A stretch of 64,000 nt of DNA from Cryptomeria japonica (taxonomy: Eukaryota > Streptophyta > Pinopsida > Cupressales > Cupressaceae), in NCBI RefSeq assembly GCF_030272615.1, contig NC_081410.1:186353619-186417618 (forward strand). The letters are read 5' to 3'. The notes below the pieces were generated by a model. The model did not search any database. It had not been told where the DNA came from and worked only from the letters and a program-made list of their open reading frames with translations. How positions within the stretch are numbered: position 1 is the stretch's first letter; each line of letters begins with the position of its first letter. The position numbers were made by a program, and so were the translations under genes. Shown piece after piece: positions 55,951 through 64,000 of this stretch.

Positions 55951-57810
55951 CTAGGTACCCTCTTCTTTGGTGTGGCCTATAGCGGTCCTTGGTGGGAGAA
56001 CTTTAGCAAGTGGAACCACGCCTAGCCCATCAATCACCCCTAAGTCTGCAGCCTTTTTCAGCAGTTCGGACTCCCTCATCTTTTCCTGAAGTTTTTTTAA
56101 CAAGTCTTCAGTACTCTCTTGTGGCTCACCTTCCTCACCTGGGTCGGTGGAGGTATTCTGCCTTGAGGCTGACCTTGTCTTTCGGGCGTACTCCTTGTGG
56201 CCTCTTGACTGAGGTACCCCTAAAGTGGATTCCTTCTGTTTCACCTTTGATACGCTCGACCTTACTCTCTAGCTCAACCATTGCTTAGTCCTGTTGATGA
56301 CCACCTGGGAAACCTTTTCCATATCTGTCTCCTCGCATGCAGACCATTTTACTAGGGAGAGGGGCCTCTTGTCTATCCCTGATTCTTTATAAATTGGATC
56401 GAGTAACTCTCCATCATCCCTCAGTTCTTTAGGGAGGTTGGTCTCGATGCCAAAGTCTCTAACCTGCGATATGGACAACCTGTTATAATTCTTCTCCTTG
56501 ACTTCAAAGTTGTCCTACAAATTGGCCCAAAAGTCTTCCAAGCTGGGCCTATGCCCCTCATATGCCTTAGGCATAGCTTGCTTAAGCTTCCCGTAGGGAT
56601 CATAAAACTCCCTAGTATGATTATATTCTTTCAGGTTCAAATCCTGAAGCTCTTGCTCGGCCAATTTTGCCACTTGTATTTTAGAGCAGGCGAAGTACCC
56701 AATGGACACCGAGAAATCAATTCCTGTCTTATGCTTTGATGACAAGAGTTATTGGAGGCCTACAAGTTGTCTTACATATTCCAACAGGATCACCCTATCA
56801 TTGCAATAACGAGGCAGCAGCATTGGATTCCCTATGAATCCACTAACTCTCATGTAAGTGGAATGTGGGTTTTGGATGAACCAACACGCCCACTCCCGGA
56901 TGATAGCCATAGCCTCGAGGCTAATCTGGTATCTTGTGTCTCCAGTCAACTTAATGATTATAGGGAAGATAAAAGCATCGTTAACCCTCTTAAAGTGTGT
57001 CTTTGCATTTGTTAGAGTGAGTTGGGAATAATATTCCCATATCTTCTTATGTCCCTCTTTCTCTCCTAACTGCCCATCCACTTGTAGGCCTAGGAACTTT
57101 CCGGCTCTAGCAGCTACCCAAATGACATAAGACGTGAAAAAGAACTTTTGGGTATGCTACACTTCTTTCATTTGCCTACAGATATTGTCAGAGAGGATCT
57201 GTGGCCAGTCAAAGTATTGTTTCCCTATCAGAACGGTGGTCATAAATTGGAACATCTAGGGATGGAAGTGTTTGCAGCCTGGCTTGCCGAAGGCCCTGCT
57301 GAGCATGATAATCAAGTCCCTCTGAAGCTCTTTGAAGTCGGTCCTTAGGATCTCTGTAGCCTTGAGCCCTGTTTTCCTCTCCTCTTCCAGCCAGTTGGTA
57401 TTCATGTGTCTTTTGTTGGCTGATACCTTGTCGTTCCATGCCTTCAAAGCTTCTTCTTCTATTAATAAGAATGCCTCTTCCCTAGTTGGGATTCCGAAGA
57501 CGAACCCCAGCATATCCGGTGACAGGTCAATAACAGTCTTTCCATGTGCATCAGTGCACTTTCTGGTGTCTGGATTGTAGAATGGGGCAATGGTCATTAT
57601 AAACTTTGATGCTTGCAAGGACTGTGGGAACACAGTAGCTTCCACAAGACCCGACCTCTTTATTCTTCGGTGGAGAGCATCTAGGTTTGGTTTATCCAGT
57701 TGGGTTGCAATATCCCCAATCTCTATGTGTCCCACCTCGGTGTCTGTGACCCATCTAATTTGATCATCCAACTTCAAAACATGAACCTATCCTTGATATT
57801 GGTACTTCAT
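55951..57810 (-). pseudogene. G LTR ORF, main segment of 619 codons (right LTR copy)
   Basis: From the ATG at 57810 to the TAG at 55951-55953 is 1860 nt, identical in length to the left copy. Six internal stops (57787, 57256, 57157, 56749, 56515 and 56269) all correspond to sense codons in the left LTR. Readable blocks include VGHIEIGDIATQLDKPNLDA, LSPDMLGFVFGIPTREEAFL, FLGLQVDGQLGEKEGHKKIW and HTREFYDPYGKLKQAMPKAY. It has no pol, gag or envelope motif, no signal peptide and no membrane segment. The function is unknown. The position in the LTR means the element carries two copies and the 5' copy would be translated from the leader of the genomic RNA. Confidence 0.75.
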
Positions 57811-58457
57811 GGTGGCTGGCAGTCTATCAATTTCTTTGCCCCTCTTGTTGGCAAATGCATCCACCTAACCCCTGGAACCTGCAGGCAAAACCCAAGTCTT
57901 AGTCCTCAATGCTAAACATAAATCTTAATTTACTTCGGGACTTCGGGGTCCCGAGGTAGGAATGCAGGAAGGGAACCCGGAACTCCGGGGTGGCATGGAA
58001 GTGAAAACCCGGAACTCCGGGGACTCGGGGTTCCGAGGTAGAAAGGCTATGAAACCCGGTCCCCGGGGTTCCTAGGTGAACATGGAAGATGAAACTCGGA
58101 ACTCCGGGGACCCGGGGTTCCGAGGTGATCATGGAAGAGAAACTCGGAACTCCGAGGACCCGGGGTTCCAAGGTGAACATGAAAGATGAAACTTGGAACT
58201 CAGGGGACCCGGGGTTCCAAGGTGAAACTAGGGCATGCACAAAAACAAAACAAGAAATGAAAAAACAACAAAAACAAAAACAAAAAGTCAACCAAACAAG
58301 AAAAACACGCAAGGAGGGAAGATTCACCAACCTGGTGAATCGAAAAACCAACAAACGCCGAGAGAGAGAGAGAGCTTCGGAAGACCGGAGGTTTGCGACT
58401 TGGAGCTAGGGAGGAGAAGTTCGATTGCACAAATGAACTTAAAAGTTCATTAACTCC

Positions 58458-58465
58458 TATATATA
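58458..58465 (-). promoter_or_regulatory. TATA box of the right G LTR
   Basis: TATATATA in the context GGCTATATATA on the minus strand, at the same LTR position as 45184-45191, between the two minisatellites. This is the copy that would drive the genomic RNA. Confidence 0.65.
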
Positions 58466-58839
58466 GCCTCCTGAAAACCCATCCGTACGAGAACCATAAA
58501 CACGACCCCAGAACTTCGAGGCCAAACGAAAGGGAGAACAAAACAACCTCGTGACTCCAGGACTCCGGAGTTCCGAGGTCGAAAGACCCAGGACCTCGGG
58601 ACTCCAGGACTCCGGAGTTCCAAGGTCGGAACGACAAAGAGGACCTCGGGACTTCAGGACTCCGGAGTTCCAAGGCCAAAAGACCCAAGACCTCAGGACT
58701 CCGGAGTTCCGAGGTAAAACAAAAAAGGACCTCGGGACTCCAGAGTTCCAAGGTAAAACCAGAAAGAAAAGAAAAAAGGAGGGGGCCATATTTTGACTCA
58801 AGGAGACCAAATGGGGAAACAGATATGCTAGGCATAACA

Positions 58840-59345
58840 GAAACTATTTAAGTTCACAACTGAACATAATTCTTTTCAATGCGTAAGTTAGTCTAGCTAA
58901 TGGTGATTTCACTTGAGACTTTATGATGTGATGAGACAATCACCTTTTGGGAGGCGCCTACCTTTTCTGAATATATCAATCCATGATCTAAACAACTAGG
59001 ATGACTTGAATTTGAAGCTATTTAAGTTCACAACTGAACATATTTATTTTCAACGCGTAAGTTACTCATAACCATTTATGATTTGACTTGAGACTTTATG
59101 CTTTGATGAGACAATCATCTTTTGGGAGGCCCCTACTTTTCTGAAAATATGAATCCATGATCTAAACGACTAGAATGACTTGAATTTGAAGCTATTTAAG
59201 TTCGCAACTAAACATATTTCTTTTCAACCCATAAATTAGTCATAACCGTTTGTGATTTGACTTGAGACTTTATGCTTTGATGACATAATCACCTTTTGGG
59301 AGGCGCCTACTTTTCTGAAAATATGAATCCATGATCTAAACGACT
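58840..59345. repeat. Satellite of about 174 bp, right part (about 3 units)
   Basis: It resumes with GAAACTATTTAAGTTCACAAC immediately after G. Anchor words are at about 58910, 59085 and 59259, a spacing of 174-175 bp. Together with 39405-39912 it forms an array of about six units that ends at CTAAACGACT near 59345. Confidence 0.9.
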
Positions 59346-60200
59346 GATGGATTCGCGAAACTGGTTAAATCAGCATTCAAACATTCAGACTACCGACAAT
59401 GTCGGCAAGCATCAGAGAGAAGTTAGATATATGTCATTCTCTTGGACATTACAGATTGGTTGGACGATGGAAATCAGTGGACATGACTAAGGTGCTGCAA
59501 AAACAAAAATTCAAACCAAGTATGATAGCATTTCTGAAAATCCAAGGGAAGTTTGTTGGATGCTTGATTTGTTGCTTGACTAGCTGAATCAACAATCAAA
59601 CATTCAGACTACCGACTATGTCGGTAAGCATTCAAAACAGACATTCAGACCATCATAGAGAAGTTGGATATATGTCATTCTCTTGGATAATTATAGATTG
59701 GTTTGAACTTTGACGATTGGAAGTCTGAAGATACGACTGAGATGCAATCAGAGTGAAAATTTCAAACTTTAATCAGACCACTGACACGCTTTTAAGACGA
59801 TAGTTTGATTCAAGGCCATGAGATGCAATCAGAGTGAAATTTTCAAACTTTAATCTGACCACTGACACACTTTTAAGATGATTTGGTGTCTGTGGATAGG
59901 CTAAACTGGCAGCCCATTAGAAACCAAAACATGTTGTCCAAATATGTCGGTAAGCATTTAAGTCAAGGAGAAGGTAGATAGATGTCATTCGTTTGGACAT
60001 TTGTAGATTGTTTAGAAATTTGCAAGTCTGAACATGCTATTATTAAAGATGGATGTGACTGAGAAACTAGCTTTCAAAGATTCACTTTTGATCTGACCAT
60101 TTACTAAATCTGATCTCGTCTGATTCAAGGCCATTTACTCTATCTTGTGGACAATCCCAAAACAAGAAGATCATCTGTTGAGTAGATGGGTGATGTGGGC
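59346..60200. repeat. Unassigned region with interspersed imperfect repeats
   Basis: Three related segments (about 59375-59480, 59590-59705 and 59930-60015) share AAACATTCAGACTACCGAC or TGTCGGTAAGCAT, GATATATGTCATTCTCTTGG and related words. The first two contain the palindrome CCGACNATGTCGG. A second unit of about 80 bp (GAGATGCAATCAGAGTGAAA) occurs twice in tandem at 59739 and 59819. No coding potential is visible. Confidence 0.7.
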
Positions 60201-61369
60201 ATCCTGCCAAATGTCACTGGTTATTTGTCAAAGATTTGATTTGTCACTTATCAATCTCTACGCCTTAACTCTTCTAGTTTTCAATCACATTTTTCATATG
60301 TTGTAGTACTGGGTCAAGGGTTTTAGGGTATGATACCATTTTTTCTATGTTTAGTCTTTCAAGACTAGGTTTTGGTCTTTGTGGTTGGGAGTTGTACGAA
60401 TCACACTTTTGCACCTCTTACATCACTTTTGAAAAAATTTCCTTACATGTCTTTCTCATCTTTGGTCACATGTTATTGCAGGAAGGATCTTCATATTTTG
60501 GTGGTTAATATTCTACATGTTTTACCTTTTGCCATGTTTCCATTAAGGTGGAAGGTCCATAGGTTTAAGTGGATCGCATGATCATGCATCTTTTCTTGAT
60601 CAAAGATTCAGTGTGGATGGGATCTGTGGGTCAAAGAACATTTAGTGGTGGGACTAGTAAGGTTTGATTTTTTTTTGTTTTTTTAAAGTATATTAGTGAA
60701 TTTGTCACAATCGATAAGTTTTCAATTAACTAAAAGTCAAGGTTCAAGATTTTGACATATTATGGGTCTATAGTGATGATCACTCATTTGGATTAATCAT
60801 CATTTGTTGAAATTAGAAGTTGAATAGACACATATTGTAGATATTTTCTTTATAGACACATCAATATTGTTAAATTGTTCTAATGGTCTAAAGTAAATCA
60901 TTCTAATTTTATTTAGGTATTTGAAGATTAGTGGAAAAATTATTCTATGAATTAGCAACTAACCATCAACCATTGATCTAAATGCTAATGTGGACGGAAA
61001 TATTGTGACATGTCATCTAAGGACAAATCCCATATGCTAGTATTAGTGGACCCCACTAGTCTAACTTAATTGCTTGATTGAGCATTTATAGTTCTTTGAA
61101 AGCACCTAAATTTTAAACATCAATAGTTAATATTTAAAAGGTAGAAGAATGTGATCTTGCCACATGCCAATAGTCGTCTAGAGTAAAATGTATAATCTTT
61201 ATTCAATTATTCAAACATTTATGGAAGTTTTTTCCTTATCAAATCATGATACTTGTAATTCATAAATTATAAAGTACCTCTAGTGTGAGATCTTTCCACA
61301 TTTCTCTCTTATGTAACTTATTCAAATGTTCACATTTTGCGGGAGAAATAACTTGAATTGATATTTGAT
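60201..61369. other. Non-coding AT-rich stretch, nothing recognised
   Basis: About 1.2 kb without a convincing open frame, LTR terminus or structural RNA. A short frame at 60372-60581 has no recognisable motif and is treated as chance. Confidence 0.45.
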
Positions 61370-61442
61370 AACATATTTTTATTAGATAAAACGGGAAAAA
61401 GGGTCCCTTCTTTGTTTAAAAACAAGACAAAAGGATAAGATA

Positions 61443-62075
61443 GACAAAATTTTAGAAAGAAAAACATAAAAGACATACAAAAAACTAACATTACTACTAA
61501 CAAAAACAACACATACACAACAAGGAAACAGAGAAGTTAAGATTGTCAAGGACAAATTCACTCCTTAGAGAGTTGGAATATTCCACCAATCATCATAGAC
61601 ATAATTTTAGAAAGGAAAACATAAAAGACATACAAAAAACTAACAGTACTACTAACAAAAACAACACATACACAACAAGGAAACAGAGAAGTTAAGATAT
61701 GTCAAGGAAAAATTCACTCCTTAGAGAGTTGGAATATTCCACCAATCATCATAAGTGAACTTGAATAGCTCCTCAATACTATTGTTCTTCTTAATTATCA
61801 TCTTACTTGCACTAGTAGCATTATGTGTAATAGTGACAAAATTTTAGAAAGGAAAACATAAAAGACATACAAAAAACTAACATTGCTACTAACAAAAACA
61901 ACACATACAGAACAAGGAAACAGAGAAGTTAAAAGATATGTCAAGGAAAAATTCACTCCTTAGAGAGTTGGAATATTCCACCAATCATCATAAGTGAAGT
62001 TGAATAGCTCCTCAATACTATTTTTCTTCTTAATTATCGTCTTACTTGCACTAGTAGCATTATGTGTAATAGTGA
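61443..62075 (-). repeat. Tandem repeats of 155, 237 and 241 bp in the LINE 3' region
   Basis: Three head-to-tail copies start with GACAAAATTTTAGAAAG-type sequence at 61443, 61598 and 61835. All share AGACATACAAAAAACTAACA, ACAAGGAAACAGAGAAGTTA and TCCACCAATCATCATA. The first copy lacks the last 80 bp (the CTTGCACTAGTAGCATTATG part). Copies 2 and 3 are nearly identical, so the duplication is recent relative to the rest of the element. Confidence 0.9.
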
Positions 62076-62623
62076 TCATTTTTTTATTCATATGAACAAT
62101 AGACTAAAGTAGCATGAAGGTAGAGTTTGATCTATGCATGACCTTAAAGCTTATATTAAGAACATTTTGAATCAAATTCTAGCTTATTAATTTTTTTATT
62201 TATATCCTTCACATTTTTCATATAAAGAAACTCGATTTTATTATCATGTTGACACAAAGGTAGTAAATTCCCCATGTTTTTTATTAAGGAAAAATTAGGT
62301 TTTGGAGGGACCTGAAACCCCTTGCAAATAGATTTTGAAAGGATCTGGAACCCATAACCAGAAAGTTGTCCAAACAAAAAATTTAGACAACCCAGAGAAA
62401 ATATTGCCAAAAGAACAGCTGGCAGTCGGCCACCCTAAAACAATGTTGGAAAAGCCAGCACAAAACCAATCCCAAAATAAGAACCTTCATGATTTACATT
62501 TCGATCTACTCTTTTGGGAGCGGAGAGTCGTGTCAAATGAGGGATTTGAGGATTTAGCTTTCTTTGACAGAAATCCAGCCCTCTTCCACTTGTGTTGCCT
62601 TGTCATGCCACTCCAGCACACCA

Positions 62624-63090
62624 TTATTCTATGAAAGAAGTCATAGTCTCAGAAATGTTATCTTTGAGCCTCCCTACTAGCATAGCCTTATCAGAAAGGC
62701 CACCAAAATTATTAGCCAAAGCAGTATCTCCATAAATAGAATCCTGAAGTCCATTCTCTCTCACAATAGGGGATTCAACTGGAGACACTTGCACAGTTTC
62801 AAAAACCCCAACAAGGGATGCCCTAAGATCCTGTGATTCCGTAGCAACCACATTTGAAAAACTCCTAGGTTGTTCATATTTCTTCTTGATCGCATAATTC
62901 TGATGAGAAGCACCATTCCACCATGTGGCTATTAATGCCTTCTTCTCAAAATCACAATGTGCCACAACATGACCAGTTTTGAAGCAACTTCCACAATGGA
63001 AGGGAATCCCTTCATAGTCCAAGGCTTGGACCCAAGAAGCCTTCAAAGATCTAAGTATAATTTCAGCAGGCAGCCCTTTTGAAATAAATT
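62624..63090 (-). pseudogene. LINE ORF1 fragment with CCHC zinc knuckle
   Basis: The minus-strand frame reads ISKGLPAEIILRS, WVQALDYEGIPFHCGSCFKT and GHVVAHCDFEKKALIATWW. The knuckle C-x2-C-x4-H-x4-C is intact. The KGLP, LDYEG, CxxC, GH order is the signature of the plant LINE ORF1 protein (DUF4283/zf-CCHC_4 type), an RNA-binding chaperone. The frame extends as a 140-codon stretch to 62624, while double stops occur upstream near 63112. The C-terminal part is Ser/Glu-rich and unrecognised. Confidence 0.8.
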
Positions 63091-64000
63091 CCCCATGTTG
63101 TTTCTTCTATCAACCTTCATTAACTAAAAAGAGTATCTTGGAAGCTCAAAAATATCATCAACACATCATTGATAGAGTCATTGGTTGAATTCTCCTCCCC
63201 ACAAGAGTCAACATCCTTAATACTAGACTCTACAATTTTAACCTTGTGAAGGCCCATCTCATTGTCCTATATCTTAAAAATGATAGGGGATTTTACAACT
63301 AAATGACAGGATCTTCTAGATATAGAAATTGACTCCAAAACCTTATTCTAAGGATCCTTTTCAAAATTAGTTTCCCCTACCTTATCTTTAGTAGAAACCA
63401 TTCTCCTACCTTGACCCTTAGAACAAAATTATGTATCCTTATTCTTTTCCTAATCACCAATAAAAGGCTAAAAAACTCTAGGGTTCCTACCAATCTTAAG
63501 TGCAAAAGAAGTGGAAGAAAATTTACCTTTTATGCATTTTCCATCAACACTAAACCCTTGAAAACATAAAAAGCATTATATAGGTTACTCTTCGTCATAA
63601 CAGTCTTCTCGATAAAAATCAACCTGGTTGATATTAGAATCAAGAGTAGCATTCTCATTACTCATCTTCTTTCTTAGGTAAAACTGACCCCTTCACACCC
63701 TTACCTTTAACTAAAGAACTTTTCCCAATAGAAATTCCCTCAAAAGTATGGGACTTAAGAAATAGTAATATCCTTAGTCATAGGGGAATAAAAAATAATA
63801 ATGATTTTTTTTTATGGAGGTGAACCCCTCTCACCATTATAGATAGTAATTTTCATAGAAGAAGAAAAGACTAGCTTAGACCCAGTGTAATCACTAACAT
63901 CACCAACATTATTAATATTAGGAATTGTAGCATCCTAGATTGCATTTGCCTACAATTTTGTCCTCACCTAGGCCCCACTTTGGTGTTCTAATTTCCAAGG
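63091..64000 (-). pseudogene. Probable LINE ORF1 upstream remnant, heavily decayed
   Basis: About 900 bp with many stops on both strands and no frame longer than 60 codons. I place it in the LINE only because it lies directly upstream of the ORF1 knuckle region in minus orientation. Ser/Lys-rich fragments are consistent with the ORF1 N-terminal region but not diagnostic. Confidence 0.35.

Larger units (their letters stand above)
39913..58839 (-). mobile_element. Element G: 18.9-kb Ty3/gypsy retrotransposon with 5.65-kb LTRs, inserted in the satellite
   Basis: LTRs 39913-45563 and 53202-58839 flank a 7.6-kb interior with gag, protease, extra RNase H, RT, RNase H and integrase on the minus strand. 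The sequence GAAACTAT occurs on both flanks (39905-39912 and 58840-58847). Either this is an unusual 8-bp duplication with TG/CA termini, or the duplication is the normal 5 bp (GAAAC) and the LTR ends in TATTGA on the plus strand. The extra RNase H and domain content place it near the Tat group of plant gypsy elements; this is inference. Each LTR encodes a further long ORF. Confidence 0.94.
53202..58839 (-). repeat. G 5' LTR (5638 bp)
   Basis: Direct repeat of 39913-45563. TATA box at 58458-58465, U3-side minisatellite at 58500-58760, leader-side minisatellite at 57930-58230, LTR ORF at 57810-55246, and a C-terminal coiled-coil frame ending at 54236. Positions 53202-54235 correspond to the untranslated last 1 kb of the LTR. 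Confidence 0.95.
61370..64000 (-). mobile_element. Decayed L1-type LINE, 5' end off the right edge, ORF2 missing
   Basis: The minus strand carries an ORF1-type zinc knuckle (62624-63090), then non-coding sequence, tandem repeats (61443-62075) and a 3' end reading GGGACCCTTTTTCCCGTTTT, ATCTAATAAAAATATG near 61370-61410, resembling the 3' ends of plant L1 LINEs. No endonuclease or reverse transcriptase motif lies between ORF1 and the tail, so ORF2 has been deleted or this is an ORF1-only derivative. The upstream ORF1 region to 64000 is full of stops. Confidence 0.65.

Noticed and set aside
39913-58839. Idea that the 5.65-kb direct repeats are a segmental duplication of a host gene flanking a gypsy element
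   Set aside because: The repeats start and end exactly at the PBS side and at the satellite junctions with a duplicated GAAACTAT, contain a TATA box at the right place, and read in element orientation. They behave as LTRs.
1-64000. CRISPR arrays, bacterial operons, phage genes, tRNA or rRNA genes
   Set aside because: None seen. The tandem repeats present lack regular unique spacers, and all coding similarity is to eukaryotic retroelements.

Overview
This window looks like repeat-dominated nuclear DNA from a seed plant with a large genome. Gymnosperms are a reasonable guess, but nothing in the sequence proves it. It is AT-rich and I recognise no host gene, tRNA, rRNA or bacterial feature. Almost everything is LTR retrotransposon, nested up to four levels deep, plus two LINE remnants and short tandem-repeat arrays. 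The element letters used here are my own labels.

Layout, 1-25876. Copia element A (minus strand) runs from off the left edge to 23144. It has been split by copia element T (2135-7008, minus, target duplication CTTAC). Its 5' LTR has been split by S (9142-22973, plus, target duplication ACCCC), a copy of its own family in the opposite orientation. S in turn contains N (12028-18587, target duplication GTTAA), an element with no recognisable pol that carries an unfamiliar ORF. A itself sits inside E (23145-25876, plus), a decayed relative of F.

Layout, 25877-39912. C is a truncated minus-strand copia element (26318-26700 and 33480 to about 36566). It is split by F (26701-33479, plus), an element with coiled-coil/zinc-knuckle gag and a very long second ORF but no reverse transcriptase, protease or integrase. 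Next come a 5'-truncated LINE tail with a perfect 17-bp target duplication (36770-37399), an AT-rich stretch without genes, and a satellite of about 174 bp.

Layout, 39913-64000. G is an 18.9-kb Ty3/gypsy element (minus strand) inserted in the satellite. Its LTRs are about 5.65 kb, and each LTR carries a long ORF in the same orientation as gag-pol. Its pol order is protease, an extra RNase H, reverse transcriptase, degenerate native RNase H, integrase. After the rest of the satellite come unassigned repeats and a minus-strand LINE remnant with an ORF1 zinc knuckle and tandem 3' repeats.

How the parts relate. Every coding region has premature stops or frameshifts, so no copy looks autonomous now. 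S/A (copia with pol) and F/E (no pol) share primer-binding sites, a C-rich motif near the LTR end and several GGGGGAG tracts before the 3' LTR, so F and E may have been mobilised by S-like elements. The most interesting signals are the LTR-resident ORF of G, the gag-plus-giant-ORF2 layout of F, and the duplicated-motif ORF of N.
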